A stretch of DNA of 64,000 nucleotides from Harryflintia acetispora (GTDB lineage: Bacteria; Bacillota; Clostridia; Oscillospirales; Ruminococcaceae), in contig SLUK01000007.1 of NCBI GenBank assembly GCA_004340125.1, forward strand, positions 1 through 64,000, read 5' to 3'. Shown here piece by piece: positions 39,630 through 50,298 of this stretch (the stretch's first letter is position 1; each line of letters begins with the position of its first letter). The notes beneath the pieces are model-generated. The model did not search any database, had not been told where the DNA came from, and saw only the letters and a program-made list of their open reading frames with translations. A program made the translations under genes and the position numbers.

Positions 39630-39658
39630 TTTACAGCCCCCCGCGATGGTGATAAAAT
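39630..39658 (+). promoter_or_regulatory. Promoter of the PII-like/antiporter operon
   Basis: TTTACA (39630-39635) and TAAAAT (39653-39658) are spaced 17 bases apart. A ~110-base leader follows, with an 8-bp stem (39732-39739 with 39750-39757) just ahead of the ribosome-binding site. The 39414-39777 gap holds nothing else recognisable. Confidence 0.6.
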
Positions 39659-39777
39659 GAAAAGGTACGGATTTTTGAGAAGGAAGTGTCCGGGGAGGGC
39701 GGGCTTGAATGGGAAGCCTTTCAAACGCATGAAAACCAGCGTCCGGGCACTGGTTTTGAGAAAGGGAGGACGAAACG

Positions 39778-40119
39778 ATGAAATTATTGGTGCTGGTGCT
39801 CAACAAGGTTGAGTACCTCGACGAAATCCTCGAGGGCTTCGCGGACGCCGGGATCGGCGGCGCGACCATCATCCAGAGCCGCGGCATGGCGAGGGAGCTC
39901 TACCAGTCCGGGCATGAGGACGATATGTTCTTAGGCAGCCTGCGGGCGATCCTCGACCCGGACCGGGAGGAGAACAACACGATCCTCACCGTGGTCAAGG
40001 ACGAACAGGTCGAGGCCGCCGTCAAGATTATCGAGCGGGTGGTGGGCGATCTGAGCAAGCCCGACTCGGCCATTGTATTCACAGTCCCGGTGGACTTCAT
40101 AAAGGGGATCGGTCGGTAA
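39778..40119 (+). CDS. PII-like signalling protein
   Basis: The 113-aa protein has the GlnB/PII-like ferredoxin fold pattern: MKLLVLVLNKVEYLDEILEGFADAGIGGATIIQSRG (beta1-alpha1-beta2), a loop region with HEDDMFLGSL, then NNTILTVVKDEQVEAAVKIIERVVGDL and a final strand IVFTVPVDFIKG. The uridylylation tyrosine motif of classical GlnB is not present. Its stop overlaps the start of a cation/proton antiporter, so it is very likely that transporter's regulatory subunit. Nucleotide or ion ligand is unknown. Confidence 0.7.
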   Translation: MKLLVLVLNKVEYLDEILEGFADAGIGGATIIQSRGMARELYQSGHEDDMFLGSLRAILDPDREENNTILTVVKDEQVEAAVKIIERVVGDLSKPDSAIVFTVPVDFIKGIGR

Positions 40120-41300
40120 TGGAGATGGACATACTGTTTTATCTCGGGATCATTCTGCTGGCCGGCCTGCTCTTCGGCAGGCTGGTCAAATTCTGTAAGC
40201 TGCCCAATGTCACGGGCTACCTGCTCGCGGGGCTGATCCTCGGCCCCTATGTGCTGCGCATCCTGCCGGCGGACGTGGTGTCGAAGCTGGACCTCGTCTC
40301 GGACGTCGCGCTGGGCTTTATCGCCTTTTCGGTCGGCAGCCAGTTTAAGACCAGCTACTTTAAGCGGGTCGGCTTCACCCCGGTGGTGATCGCCATCACC
40401 GAGGCGCTGGGCGCCGTGGTGCTGGTGACCGTCGGGCTGATCGCCGCGGGCCAGTCGGTCCCCTTTTCGATCGTGCTGGGCGCCATCGCGGCGGCCACCG
40501 CCCCGGCGGCGACCATCATGGTCATCAAGCAGTACAGGGCGAAGGGCCCCCTCACCGAGACCCTGCTCAGCGTGGTCGCGCTCGACGATGCGGTGGCGCT
40601 GATCGCCTTCGGCTTTGCGGTGACCCTGGCCAAGGGGATGACCGCCGGGGTCGGCGGCTCGCTCCTCGTTTCGATCCTCAAGCCCTTTTTGGAAATTCTC
40701 ACGGCGCTGGCGCTGGGCGCGATTTTGGCGATCCTTTTCACCGTGCCGCTGCGCTTTTTCAAAAAGAGCGGAAACCGGCTGTGCATTATCGCGGCCTTTG
40801 TCTTTCTGGCGACGGCGCTGGCCAACCTCCTGGGCGTGTCGGCGCTGCTGACCACCATGGCGATGAGCGCGGTCTTTGTCAACGTCTATAAGTCCCCGGA
40901 CGACATCATGAAGCTGGCGGACAGTATAACCCAGCCGATCTTCGTGATGTTCTTCGTGGTCTCGGGGGCGGAGCTCAATCTGACCGTCATTCCGACCATC
41001 GGGCTGGTGGGGGTCGTCTATGTGGTGCTGCGGGTCGCGGGCAAGTGGCTGGGCGCGACGCTCGGCGGCGTTTTGATGAAGGCGGACAGCGCCATCAAGA
41101 AGTACCTCGGCCCGACCCTGATCCCCCAGGCGGGCGTGGCCATCGGCCTGACGCTGGTGGCGCAGCAGGTGGTGCCCGAGCATGCGCAGGTGATCCGCGC
41201 GGTGGTGCTCTGCGCGACCTTCATCTACGAGATCATAGGGCCCGCCGTGGCAAAGCTCTGCCTCGTGAAGGCCGGCGAGATCAAAACCGAAAATGCCTGA
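40119..41300 (+). CDS. CPA2-type cation:proton antiporter (Kef/NapA-like)
   Basis: The 393-aa membrane protein has about 12-13 hydrophobic spans. Family features are LPNVTGYLLAGLILGPYVL near the N-terminus, GFIAFSVGSQF, and a central acidic pair in SVVALDDAVALIAFG (about 149-163) that forms the ion-binding site. It lacks the C-terminal TrkA-N/RCK regulatory domain of Kef proteins, and the upstream PII-like protein may substitute for it. It starts at TAATG overlapping the PII-like stop. Exchange of Na+ or K+ for H+ is expected; the cation cannot be read from sequence. Confidence 0.85.
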   Translation: MEMDILFYLGIILLAGLLFGRLVKFCKLPNVTGYLLAGLILGPYVLRILPADVVSKLDLVSDVALGFIAFSVGSQFKTSYFKRVGFTPVVIAITEALGAVVLVTVGLIAAGQSVPFSIVLGAIAAATAPAATIMVIKQYRAKGPLTETLLSVVALDDAVALIAFGFAVTLAKGMTAGVGGSLLVSILKPFLEILTALALGAILAILFTVPLRFFKKSGNRLCIIAAFVFLATALANLLGVSALLTTMAMSAVFVNVYKSPDDIMKLADSITQPIFVMFFVVSGAELNLTVIPTIGLVGVVYVVLRVAGKWLGATLGGVLMKADSAIKKYLGPTLIPQAGVAIGLTLVAQQVVPEHAQVIRAVVLCATFIYEIIGPAVAKLCLVKAGEIKTENA

Positions 41301-41310
41301 CGAATGTCCC

Positions 41311-41353
41311 TGCGGGGCCCCGGGAATGCTTTTCCCAGAGCCCCGCATTTTTT
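41311..41353 (+). terminator. Terminator after the antiporter
   Basis: A long stem (TGCGGGG and CGGGAA arms at 41311-41326 pairing with 41331-41347) is followed by TTTTTT. Confidence 0.8.
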
Positions 41354-41398
41354 ATTTTGAGCGCTTCGTCAAAATTTAAGAAATCTGCCGGGAGCGCG

Positions 41399-41427
41399 GC
41401 ATAAAATTCCCTGCCGAGTAAATAATA
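41399..41427 (+). promoter_or_regulatory. Possible sigma-G/F-type promoter of spoVT
   Basis: GCATA (41399-41403) and AATAATA (41421-41427) are spaced 17 bases apart, close to the forespore sigma consensus (G-M-ATA / CAT-n-n-TA). spoVT is a known sigma-G-dependent gene in Bacillus; the match here is inferred. Confidence 0.4.
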
Positions 41428-41485
41428 GAGGTAGTAACCTTACGATTTTTGTTATATTTACGATACAGGGAGGAAACAAACGACG

Positions 41486-42028
41486 ATGAAAGCTACGGGT
41501 ATTGTGAGAAGAATCGACGACTTGGGGCGGGTGGTCATTCCGAAGGAGATCCGCAGGACCATGCGGATCCGGGAGGGCGACCCGCTTGAGATATATACCG
41601 ACAACGACGGCGAGGTCATTTTTAAAAAGTATTCCCCGATCGGGGAGCTCAGCGGCTTTGCCACCCAGTATGCCGAGGTGCTCTACAAGGTCTCCGGCTT
41701 CCCGGTGGTGGTGTGCGACCGGGACCATGTGATCGCCGTGGCCGGGCTGCCCAAGAAGGAGCTCCTCGAGCGGCGCGCCACCGCCGCGCTCGAGGAACTG
41801 ATGGAGCACCGCAAGAACTATGCCTATACCGACGAGGAGAAGCAGAAGCTGCAGCCGGTCGAAGGGGTGGACCGCTTCTGCCTGGTCTGCAGCCCAATCA
41901 TCTCGGCGGGGGATGTGTGCGGGAGCATCATGATCCTGATGGGGGACACCGGCACCATGGCGGGCGAGACCGAAATCAAGCTGATTGCCACCGCCAGCCA
42001 GTTCCTCGGCCGCCAGATGGAGGAATAA
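41486..42028 (+). CDS. spoVT: Stage V sporulation transcription factor SpoVT
   Basis: The 180-aa protein has an N-terminal AbrB swapped-hairpin DNA-binding domain (MKATGIVRRIDDLGRVVIPKEIRRTMRIREGDPLEIY, about 1-50) and a C-terminal GAF-like domain (about 55-178), the full SpoVT plan and usual length. It tunes sigma-G regulon expression in the forespore and affects spore coat and germination. Its presence is direct evidence for endospore formation. GGGAGG is 12 bases before the ATG. In Bacillus it precedes yabM-yabN (flippase-mazG); here those genes are 8-9 kb away. Confidence 0.95.
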   Translation: MKATGIVRRIDDLGRVVIPKEIRRTMRIREGDPLEIYTDNDGEVIFKKYSPIGELSGFATQYAEVLYKVSGFPVVVCDRDHVIAVAGLPKKELLERRATAALEELMEHRKNYAYTDEEKQKLQPVEGVDRFCLVCSPIISAGDVCGSIMILMGDTGTMAGETEIKLIATASQFLGRQMEE

Positions 42029-42061
42029 AGGCGCGATAGGGAAAATATGGGCAAAACCCTC

Positions 42062-42090
42062 TTGCAAAGCGCCTTGGAATGTGTTATATT
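42062..42090 (+). promoter_or_regulatory. Sigma-A promoter of the rimP-nusA-infB operon
   Basis: TTGCAA (42062-42067) and TATATT (42085-42090) are spaced 17 bases apart. Confidence 0.7.
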
Positions 42091-42115
42091 AATTAAGGTG
42101 AATAGTACGAAGGAT

Positions 42116-42141
42116 GAAAGAGTGGGAATTCCCACTCTTTC
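42116..42141 (+). promoter_or_regulatory. Perfect palindromic leader hairpin before rimP
   Basis: Arms 42116-42128 and 42129-42141 are exact complements (13 bp each), ending ACTCTTTC then GTTT. Position and terminator-like form resemble the rimP-leader attenuator motif described in Firmicutes; identity with that motif is from memory. Confidence 0.55.
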
Positions 42142-42202
42142 GTTTATGTAAGGGCAAAACCCGGGCGCCGCTGCTCGGGGCGCCATAAAAAGGAGACGAA
42201 GG

Positions 42203-42700
42203 ATGGCCAGCGAAAAGAAACAGGGGACCGTGCAGATCGTGACTGAGATCGCGCAGCCTGTCGCCGAAGGGCTCGGGGTCGAGCTGTGGGACGTGCGCTA
42301 TGAGAAGGAGGGCAGCTCCTGGTACCTGCGCATCTTTATCGACAAGGAGGGCGGGGTCACCATCGACGACTGCGAGGCCTTCTCGCGCACGGTGGATAAG
42401 CTGATCGACGAGCGCGACCCGATCGCGGGGAGCTATTACCTCGAGGTCTCCTCGCCGGGGATCGAGCGGGAACTGATAAAACCCCGGCATTTCGAGCGCT
42501 ATCTCGGCCATCCGGTCGCGGTACGGCTGATCCGCCCGGTGGACGGGGTGCGCGACTTTGTGGGGACGCTGTGCGGCTATGAAAACGGGCAGGTCACCAT
42601 CGAGCTGGAAAAGGATATTCAGATGTCGTTTGAAAAGAAAGAGGCGGCATTTGTCAGGCTGTATGAGGATTATGAAGCAGGAGGGGCAAGGGAAGAATGA
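42203..42700 (+). CDS. rimP: Ribosome maturation factor RimP
   Basis: The 165-aa protein has an N-terminal domain with GLGVELWDVRYEKEGSSWYLRIFID and the DCEAFSRTVDKLID...YYLEVSSPGIERELIKPRHFERYLG block diagnostic of RimP, plus a C-terminal Sm-like barrel. It assists 30S subunit assembly. It is first in the rimP-nusA-rnpM-ylxQ-infB-rbfA-nrnA-truB-ribF series and overlaps nusA by four bases. A promoter and attenuator-like hairpin lie upstream. Confidence 0.95.
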   Translation: MASEKKQGTVQIVTEIAQPVAEGLGVELWDVRYEKEGSSWYLRIFIDKEGGVTIDDCEAFSRTVDKLIDERDPIAGSYYLEVSSPGIERELIKPRHFERYLGHPVAVRLIRPVDGVRDFVGTLCGYENGQVTIELEKDIQMSFEKKEAAFVRLYEDYEAGGAREE

Positions 42701-43776
42701 ACACCGAATTTTTTGAGGCATTGAGCCTTCTGGAGAAGGAGAAGGGGATTTCCCGCGACGCGCTCATCGAGAAGATCAAGGGGGCTATCGCCATTGCAAT
42801 CAAGCGGGACGTGGGCGGCACCGACGAGAACGTGGTCGAGATCGACCCGGACAGCGGGCGCTTCTACGTCGCGGTGCGCAAGAACGCGGTCAAGGAGGTC
42901 GAGGACCCCGACACCGAAATCCTGCTGCAGGACGCCTACCAATACGACTCCTCGGTGCAGGAGGGCGGCCAGATCGAAATCCCGCTGGAGACCAAGGATT
43001 TCGGCCGGATCGCGGCGCAGGCGGCCAAGCACGTCATCCGCCAGGGCATCCGCGAGGCGGAGCGCGGGCAGCTGCTGCAAAAATATGAGGATAAGAAATT
43101 CGAGATCATCTCGGCCCCGGTGCTCAAGGTGGACCCCGTCAAGGGGAACGTCACGCTGGAGATCGAGAAGAGCGAGACCATCCTCCCCAAAAGCGAGCAG
43201 ATCGCCGGCGAGGTGCTGCGCGAGGGCGAACGGGTGATGGTCTATGTGGTGGATGTGGTCGCGGCCGAGAAGGGCCCGCGGATCATGATCTCCCGCACCC
43301 ATCCGGGGCTGGTCAAGCGCCTCTTTGAGATGCAGACCCCCGAGATCAAGGACGGCACCGTCGAGATCAAGGCCATCGCCCGCGAGGCGGGCAGCCGTAC
43401 CAAAATGGCCGTTTGGAGCCGTGACGAGGACGTGGACGCGGTCGGCGCCTGTATCGGCCCCAAGGGCAGCCGGGTCTCGGCCATTGTGGAGGAGCTCGGG
43501 GGAGAGAAGATCGACGTGGTCAAGTACTCCGACGATCCCCAGCAGTTCATCACCGCGGCCCTCTCCCCGGCGGACGTGATCTCGGTCGAGGTGGACCCCG
43601 AGGGGGCCAAGAGCTGCAAGGCCACGGTGCCCGACCACCAGCTCTCGCTGGCCATCGGCAACAAGGGCCAGAACGCCCGGCTGGCAGCACGCTTGACCGG
43701 CTGGAAGATCGACATCCGCCCCGAGAGCGGATTTTACGGCGAGGACGACCCCAAGGCGGATTCCAAGGAAAACTAA
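42697..43776 (+). CDS. nusA: Transcription termination/antitermination factor NusA
   Basis: At 359 aa it has the short Firmicute form: an N-terminal RNA-polymerase-binding domain (1-125), S1 (about 130-200, from EREG...VDVVAAEKGPRIMISRTHPGLV), KH1 and KH2 (about 225-345, with IGPKGSRVSAIVEEL and IGNKGQNARLAARLTGW). There is no C-terminal acidic repeat region, as in other Firmicutes. It modulates pausing, termination and antitermination. The start overlaps the rimP stop. Confidence 0.96.
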   Translation: MNTEFFEALSLLEKEKGISRDALIEKIKGAIAIAIKRDVGGTDENVVEIDPDSGRFYVAVRKNAVKEVEDPDTEILLQDAYQYDSSVQEGGQIEIPLETKDFGRIAAQAAKHVIRQGIREAERGQLLQKYEDKKFEIISAPVLKVDPVKGNVTLEIEKSETILPKSEQIAGEVLREGERVMVYVVDVVAAEKGPRIMISRTHPGLVKRLFEMQTPEIKDGTVEIKAIAREAGSRTKMAVWSRDEDVDAVGACIGPKGSRVSAIVEELGGEKIDVVKYSDDPQQFITAALSPADVISVEVDPEGAKSCKATVPDHQLSLAIGNKGQNARLAARLTGWKIDIRPESGFYGEDDPKADSKEN

Positions 43777-43811
43777 GGGGATTTTAATAGAAACGGAGGT
43801 GGGACCCCAAG

Positions 43812-44087
43812 ATGGCACAACAGAGGAAAATTCCCATGCGCATGTGCTCCGGCTGTATGGAGCATAAGCCCAAGAAGGAGCTGATCCGGGTGGTGCGCAC
43901 CCCAGAGGGGGAGATCAAGGTGGATCACACCTCCAAATGCTCGGGCAGGGGAGCCTATGTCTGTCCGGACATCGAGTGCCTGCGCAAGGCGCTGAAGGCC
44001 AGACGCTTCGAACGCGCGCTGGCCTGCCAGATCCCAAAGGAGATTTATCAAAGGCTCGAAGAGGAACTGCTCGATGGAGGGCAATAA
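43812..44087 (+). CDS. rnpM: RNase P modulator RnpM (YlxR)
   Basis: The 91-aa YlxR-fold protein has MRMCSGCMEHKPKKELIRVVRTPEG and the GRGAYVCPD block of this family. YlxR has been shown to bind RNase P RNA and modulate its activity, hence RnpM. It overlaps ylxQ by 14 bases, so the two are translationally coupled. GGAGGTGGGA precedes the ATG. Confidence 0.92.
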   Translation: MAQQRKIPMRMCSGCMEHKPKKELIRVVRTPEGEIKVDHTSKCSGRGAYVCPDIECLRKALKARRFERALACQIPKEIYQRLEEELLDGGQ

Positions 44088-44376
44088 GCTGGCGGGCACG
44101 CTGTCGATGTGCAAGCGTGCGGGAAAACTCGTAATCGGATTTGACATGGTAAAGGAGTCGTTGCACAAAAAGAATGCGCAGCTGATCCTTTTTACAGAGG
44201 ATCTTTCACCCAAAACCGAGCAGGATATCCGCTTCCTGGCTGAGCAAAAAAACGTGCCCTGCCAAAAGCTGCCCGTCACAATGGATGAGCTGTGGTACCT
44301 GATCGGCAAACGAGTGGGCGTGGCCGCCGTGACAGACGCGGGGTTCGCAGGCAAGCTGACCGGCCCGATAGGATGA
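44074..44376 (+). CDS. ylxQ: YlxQ, L7Ae/L30e-family ribosomal-type RNA-binding protein
   Basis: The 100-aa protein has the L7Ae-like K-turn-binding fold: GTLSMCKRAGKLVIGFDMVKESL, AQLILFTEDLSPKT, and IGKRVGVAAVTDAGFAGKL. It lies in its conserved place between rnpM and infB. It is probably a K-turn RNA-binding factor; its target RNA is not established. Confidence 0.92.
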   Translation: MEGNKLAGTLSMCKRAGKLVIGFDMVKESLHKKNAQLILFTEDLSPKTEQDIRFLAEQKNVPCQKLPVTMDELWYLIGKRVGVAAVTDAGFAGKLTGPIG

Positions 44377-44391
44377 GGAGGATTTGATACT

Positions 44392-46860
<2,469 letters not shown>

Positions 46861-46899
46861 ACCTGACGGAGTTTACCTCCGCAGGAAGGAGGGCTTTTC

Positions 46900-47277
46900 A
46901 TGGCCTTTAAGCTGGACCGCCTCACCGAGGATGTGCGGCGGGAGCTGACCGACATTCTGCATACCCTCAAGGACCCGCGCATCGGCGGGCTGATCACCAT
47001 CGTCAGGGTGGATTTGACCAACGACCTGTCCCACTGCAAGGTGTACGTCAGCTCGCTCGAGGGGATCGAGGGGGCAAAAAAGGCGGTCGAGGGTCTGCGC
47101 AGCGCGGCCGGGTACATCCGCCGGGAGATCGGCCACCGGGTCGAGATGCGCCGCAGTCCCGAATTTACCTTCGTGGCGGACGACTCGATCGAGTACAGCG
47201 CCGGGATCGCGCAGAAGCTCGGGCAGCTGCACGAGCGCTATGCGCGGCAGGACACAGAAGAACAGGAATCCAAATGA
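46900..47277 (+). CDS. rbfA: Ribosome-binding factor RbfA
   Basis: The 125-aa single KH-like domain protein has LTEDVRRELTDILHTLKDPRI, DLSHCKVYVSSLEG and RVEMRRSPEFTFVADDSIEY, hallmarks of RbfA. It helps 16S rRNA 5' processing and late 30S assembly. It follows infB with a 39-base gap and a GGAAGGAGG-type ribosome-binding site. Confidence 0.95.
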   Translation: MAFKLDRLTEDVRRELTDILHTLKDPRIGGLITIVRVDLTNDLSHCKVYVSSLEGIEGAKKAVEGLRSAAGYIRREIGHRVEMRRSPEFTFVADDSIEYSAGIAQKLGQLHERYARQDTEEQESK

Positions 47278-47299
47278 GGCAAAAGGGAGAGGGGACAGC

Positions 47300-48247
47300 A
47301 TGGACATTTCGGTAAAGGAGACGGCGCGGCAGCTGGAGCGGGCGCAGGACGTGGTGATCGTCGCGCACAAGTCCCCGGACGGGGACACGTTGGGCAGCAG
47401 CTTCGCGCTGCTCTACGCGCTGCAGGCGCTGGGAAAGCGCGCGCGGGTGGAGTGCTCCGACCCCTTCCCGAAGAAGTACGAGTATTTTTTAAAGGGGTAT
47501 CAGCCCGAAGGCTTTGAGGAGCGCTTCGTCGTCTCGGTGGACGTGGCCGATGAAAAGCTCTTCGGGCCGGGCACCGGGCACTATGCCGGAAAGGCCGATC
47601 TGTGCATCGACCACCACCAGACCAACACCGACTACGCGCGCTGCCGGTGCCTGGACTATGGCAAGGCGGCCACCGCGCAGCTGATGTACTTTATCTTCCG
47701 GGAGATGGGGGCGGCGGTCACCCCCCTGATCGCCGACTGCCTCTTTACCGGGATCACCACCGACACGGGATGCTTCCGGTACACCAACGTCACCGCCGAG
47801 ACCCACGAGGTCGCGGCCCGGCTGATCGGGCTGGGCGCACAGGCGGGGGAGATCAACCGGATCATGTTCGAGACCAAATCGAAGAGCCGGATCGCGGTGG
47901 AGCGCATGGTGATGGAGTCGCTGGAATATGACTTTAGCGGGCGCTGCGCCATGATCTGCATCTCCAAGGACATCCTCACGCGTTCGGGCGCCTCGGAGGA
48001 TGAGCTCGAGGGCGTCTCGGCCATGCCGCGCCAGATTGAGGGCGTGATGGCCGGGGTCACGCTCAGCGAGCGGGAGGACGGGTATAAGGTTTCGCTGCGC
48101 ACCAGCGAGCAGATCGACGCGGCCGAGGTCTGCGCCCTGCTCGGCGGCGGCGGCCACGCCCGCGCGGCCGGCTGCTTCATCAGCGGGGATCTCAATTCGG
48201 CCAAGGCGGCGATGCGCCAGGCGCTCGCCGGCTTTTTGCCGGCTTAG
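47300..48247 (+). CDS. nrnA: DHH-family oligoribonuclease / pAp phosphatase NrnA
   Basis: The start is ATG 47300 after AGGGAGAGGGG; 315 aa. DHH/DHHA1 features are HKSPDGDTLGSS (about 24-35), DVADEKLF, the DHH motif in CIDHHQTNTDY (about 103-113), and a C-terminal GGGGHARAAGCF. NrnA degrades nanoRNAs and dephosphorylates pAp. It occupies its typical slot between rbfA and truB. Confidence 0.93.
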   Translation: MDISVKETARQLERAQDVVIVAHKSPDGDTLGSSFALLYALQALGKRARVECSDPFPKKYEYFLKGYQPEGFEERFVVSVDVADEKLFGPGTGHYAGKADLCIDHHQTNTDYARCRCLDYGKAATAQLMYFIFREMGAAVTPLIADCLFTGITTDTGCFRYTNVTAETHEVAARLIGLGAQAGEINRIMFETKSKSRIAVERMVMESLEYDFSGRCAMICISKDILTRSGASEDELEGVSAMPRQIEGVMAGVTLSEREDGYKVSLRTSEQIDAAEVCALLGGGGHARAAGCFISGDLNSAKAAMRQALAGFLPA

Positions 48248-48259
48248 GCGGGAGGCAGG

Positions 48260-49192
48260 ATGGACGGTATACTCTGTGTGGACAAGCCGGGGGACCACAC
48301 CTCGTTCGACGTGATCGCCCGGATACGCGGGATCCTTCATATCCGCAAGGTGGGGCACGGGGGCACCCTCGACCCGATGGCGACCGGCGTGCTGCCGGTC
48401 TTCCTCGGCCGGGCGACAAGGTGCTGCGACCTGCTGCCGGTGCAGCGCAAGCGCTACCGGGCCACGGCGCGCCTGGGGATCGAAACCGACACCCAGGACA
48501 TCACCGGGCGGGTGCTGCGGGAAGAGACTTCCCACGTCACCCGCGCGCAGCTCGAGGCGGCGATGGAGCGTTTTCGCGGCAGCTTTGAGCAGGTGCCGCC
48601 GATGTATTCGGCGGTGCAGGTGGGCGGGCGGCGGCTCTACGACCTGGCCCGCAAGGGGATCGAGGTGGAGCGCCCGAGCCGCCGGGTGACTGTCTATGAG
48701 CTGGAGCTGCTGGACTTTGACGAGGATGCGCAGATATTTACCTTCGAGGCGGAGTGCTCGAAGGGGACCTATGTGCGCACCCTCTGCTGCGACATCGCGG
48801 CGCAGGCGGGCTCGCTTGCCTGCCTCACGGCGCTGCGGCGCACCATGTCCGCCGGGTTCACCCTTTCCCAGTGCGTGACGCTGGAGCAGCTGCAGCTGCT
48901 GGCGGGCGAGGGCCGGGCCGAGCGCGCGCTGCTGCCCATCGAGCGGGCCTTCGAGGGCCTGCCGCGGATCGAGCTGAGCGAGGCGCAGGCGCGGATGATC
49001 AAAAACGGGGTCAAGCTCGACCTGCGCCGGGTGCGCGGGGGGCAGGCCGCGGGCGCGGTGGCGGTCTTCGGGCCGTCGGGCGAGTTCTTGGCGCATGCGG
49101 CAGCGGACCGGGAAAGACAGGAGCTTCGCTCCATCAAGCTCTTCTGCCCCGCCCCGGGGCCCGCCCAGAAGGCGGACGGGAATACGAAATAA
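48260..49192 (+). CDS. truB: tRNA pseudouridine-55 synthase TruB
   Basis: The 310-aa protein has the TruB catalytic motif GGTLDPMATGVLPV with the nucleophilic Asp near residue 38, plus PPMYSAVQVGGRRLYDLAR and SKGTYVRTLCCDIA. It modifies U55 in the T-loop of tRNAs. It starts 12 bases after nrnA with GGGAGG. The C-terminus carries a PUA-like extension (about 240-300). Confidence 0.95.
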   Translation: MDGILCVDKPGDHTSFDVIARIRGILHIRKVGHGGTLDPMATGVLPVFLGRATRCCDLLPVQRKRYRATARLGIETDTQDITGRVLREETSHVTRAQLEAAMERFRGSFEQVPPMYSAVQVGGRRLYDLARKGIEVERPSRRVTVYELELLDFDEDAQIFTFEAECSKGTYVRTLCCDIAAQAGSLACLTALRRTMSAGFTLSQCVTLEQLQLLAGEGRAERALLPIERAFEGLPRIELSEAQARMIKNGVKLDLRRVRGGQAAGAVAVFGPSGEFLAHAAADRERQELRSIKLFCPAPGPAQKADGNTK

Positions 49193-49208
49193 AGGAGCCA
49201 TCAAAGGC

Positions 49209-50126
49209 GTGAAGCTGATACAATCGCTGCAGGAAATCCATCCTCCCCGGCCGACGGCGGTCGCGCTGGGCTTTTTCGACGGCGTCCATCTCGGGCACCG
49301 CGCGGTGGTGGGCGCCGCCGCGGCATATGCAAAGGGGGCGGACGGGCTGTTGCCGGTCGCCTTTTCTTTTTCCACCGCCCGCCACGCGCCGCAAAAGAAG
49401 GCGGGCGGGCGGATCTACCCGGATGAGCAGCGCGCGCTGCTGCTGGGCGAGGCGGGCGCGCGGCTGGTGGTGCTGCCGCCCTTCGAGGCGATCGCCTCGA
49501 TGGAGCCCCGGGAATTCGCCGGGCTGCTGTGCGGCCGTTTGCAGGCTAAAGTAGTCTGCTGCGGGGCGGACTACCGCTTCGCGAAGGGCGGTGCCGCGGG
49601 AGTGCGGGAGCTCGAGGAGCTCTGCGGGGAATATGGCGCACACTTGGAAATCGTGAAGCCGGTGACCCTCGGCGGCGAGCGGGTGAGCACCACCCTGATC
49701 CGCCAGGCGCTGGCCGCGGGCGAGGTCGAAAAGGCGGCCCGGCTGCTCGGCGGGTGCTACTTCATCGACACGGTGGTGCGCACCGGGCGCCAGATCGGGA
49801 GGACGCTGGGCTTCCCGACCATCAACCAGCCCTTCTTCTACAATGCCGCCCTGCCCCGCTTCGGGGTGTACGCCGCCTTTGCCGTCGTCGACGGCAAGCG
49901 GCTGCCCGCGGTGGCCAACATCGGGGTCAAGCCCACGGTGGGCGAGCACTTCGCCCCGGGGGCGGAGACCTATATCCTCGACTTTAACCGGGACCTCTAC
50001 GGGCAGCGGGTGCGCGTTGAGCTGTGCGCCTTTCTGCGGCCCGAGGAGCGCTATGATTCCCTGGAGGAGCTGAAAGGTCAGATCGCGCGGGACTGCGAGC
50101 AGGCGCGGCTGCACTGTATAGGTTGA
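49209..50126 (+). CDS. ribF: Bifunctional riboflavin kinase / FAD synthetase RibF
   Basis: The start is GTG 49209, with AAAGGAG at 49191-49197 and no better ATG; 305 aa. The N-terminal adenylyltransferase domain has GFFDGVHLGH (about 20-29) and the RVSTTLIRQAL block. The C-terminal riboflavin kinase domain (about 180-300) has RQIGRTLGFPTIN and ANIGVKPTVG. It makes FMN and FAD. It is the last gene of the long rimP operon. Confidence 0.94.
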   Translation: MKLIQSLQEIHPPRPTAVALGFFDGVHLGHRAVVGAAAAYAKGADGLLPVAFSFSTARHAPQKKAGGRIYPDEQRALLLGEAGARLVVLPPFEAIASMEPREFAGLLCGRLQAKVVCCGADYRFAKGGAAGVRELEELCGEYGAHLEIVKPVTLGGERVSTTLIRQALAAGEVEKAARLLGGCYFIDTVVRTGRQIGRTLGFPTINQPFFYNAALPRFGVYAAFAVVDGKRLPAVANIGVKPTVGEHFAPGAETYILDFNRDLYGQRVRVELCAFLRPEERYDSLEELKGQIARDCEQARLHCIG

Positions 50127-50167
50127 AGGACTTTGTCCTTCAACCCACAAAGGACTTCGTCCTTTGG
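50122..50167 (+). terminator. Tandem stem-loops at the end of the rimP-ribF operon
   Basis: Two hairpins share the core AAGGAC/GTCCTT: 50122-50132 with 50136-50146 (11 bp, overlapping the ribF stop) and 50149-50156 with 50160-50167 (8 bp). Neither has a clear T-tract. Confidence 0.5.
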
Positions 50168-50228
50168 CCTTCAAAAATGAGGAAAATGTAAAGTTTCCCA
50201 AAACAGTTTGATGCGCAGCCCCCTTCGC

Positions 50229-50257
50229 TTGTGTTTTGGAGCGCCAGGCGGTATAAT
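50229..50257 (+). promoter_or_regulatory. Sigma-A promoter of the site-2 protease/scp operon
   Basis: TTGTGT (50229-50234) and a perfect TATAAT (50252-50257) are spaced 17 bases apart. Confidence 0.7.
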
Positions 50258-50298
50258 GCTAGGGACGATCTGATTACTCCAGAGGAGGATTTTTGACT

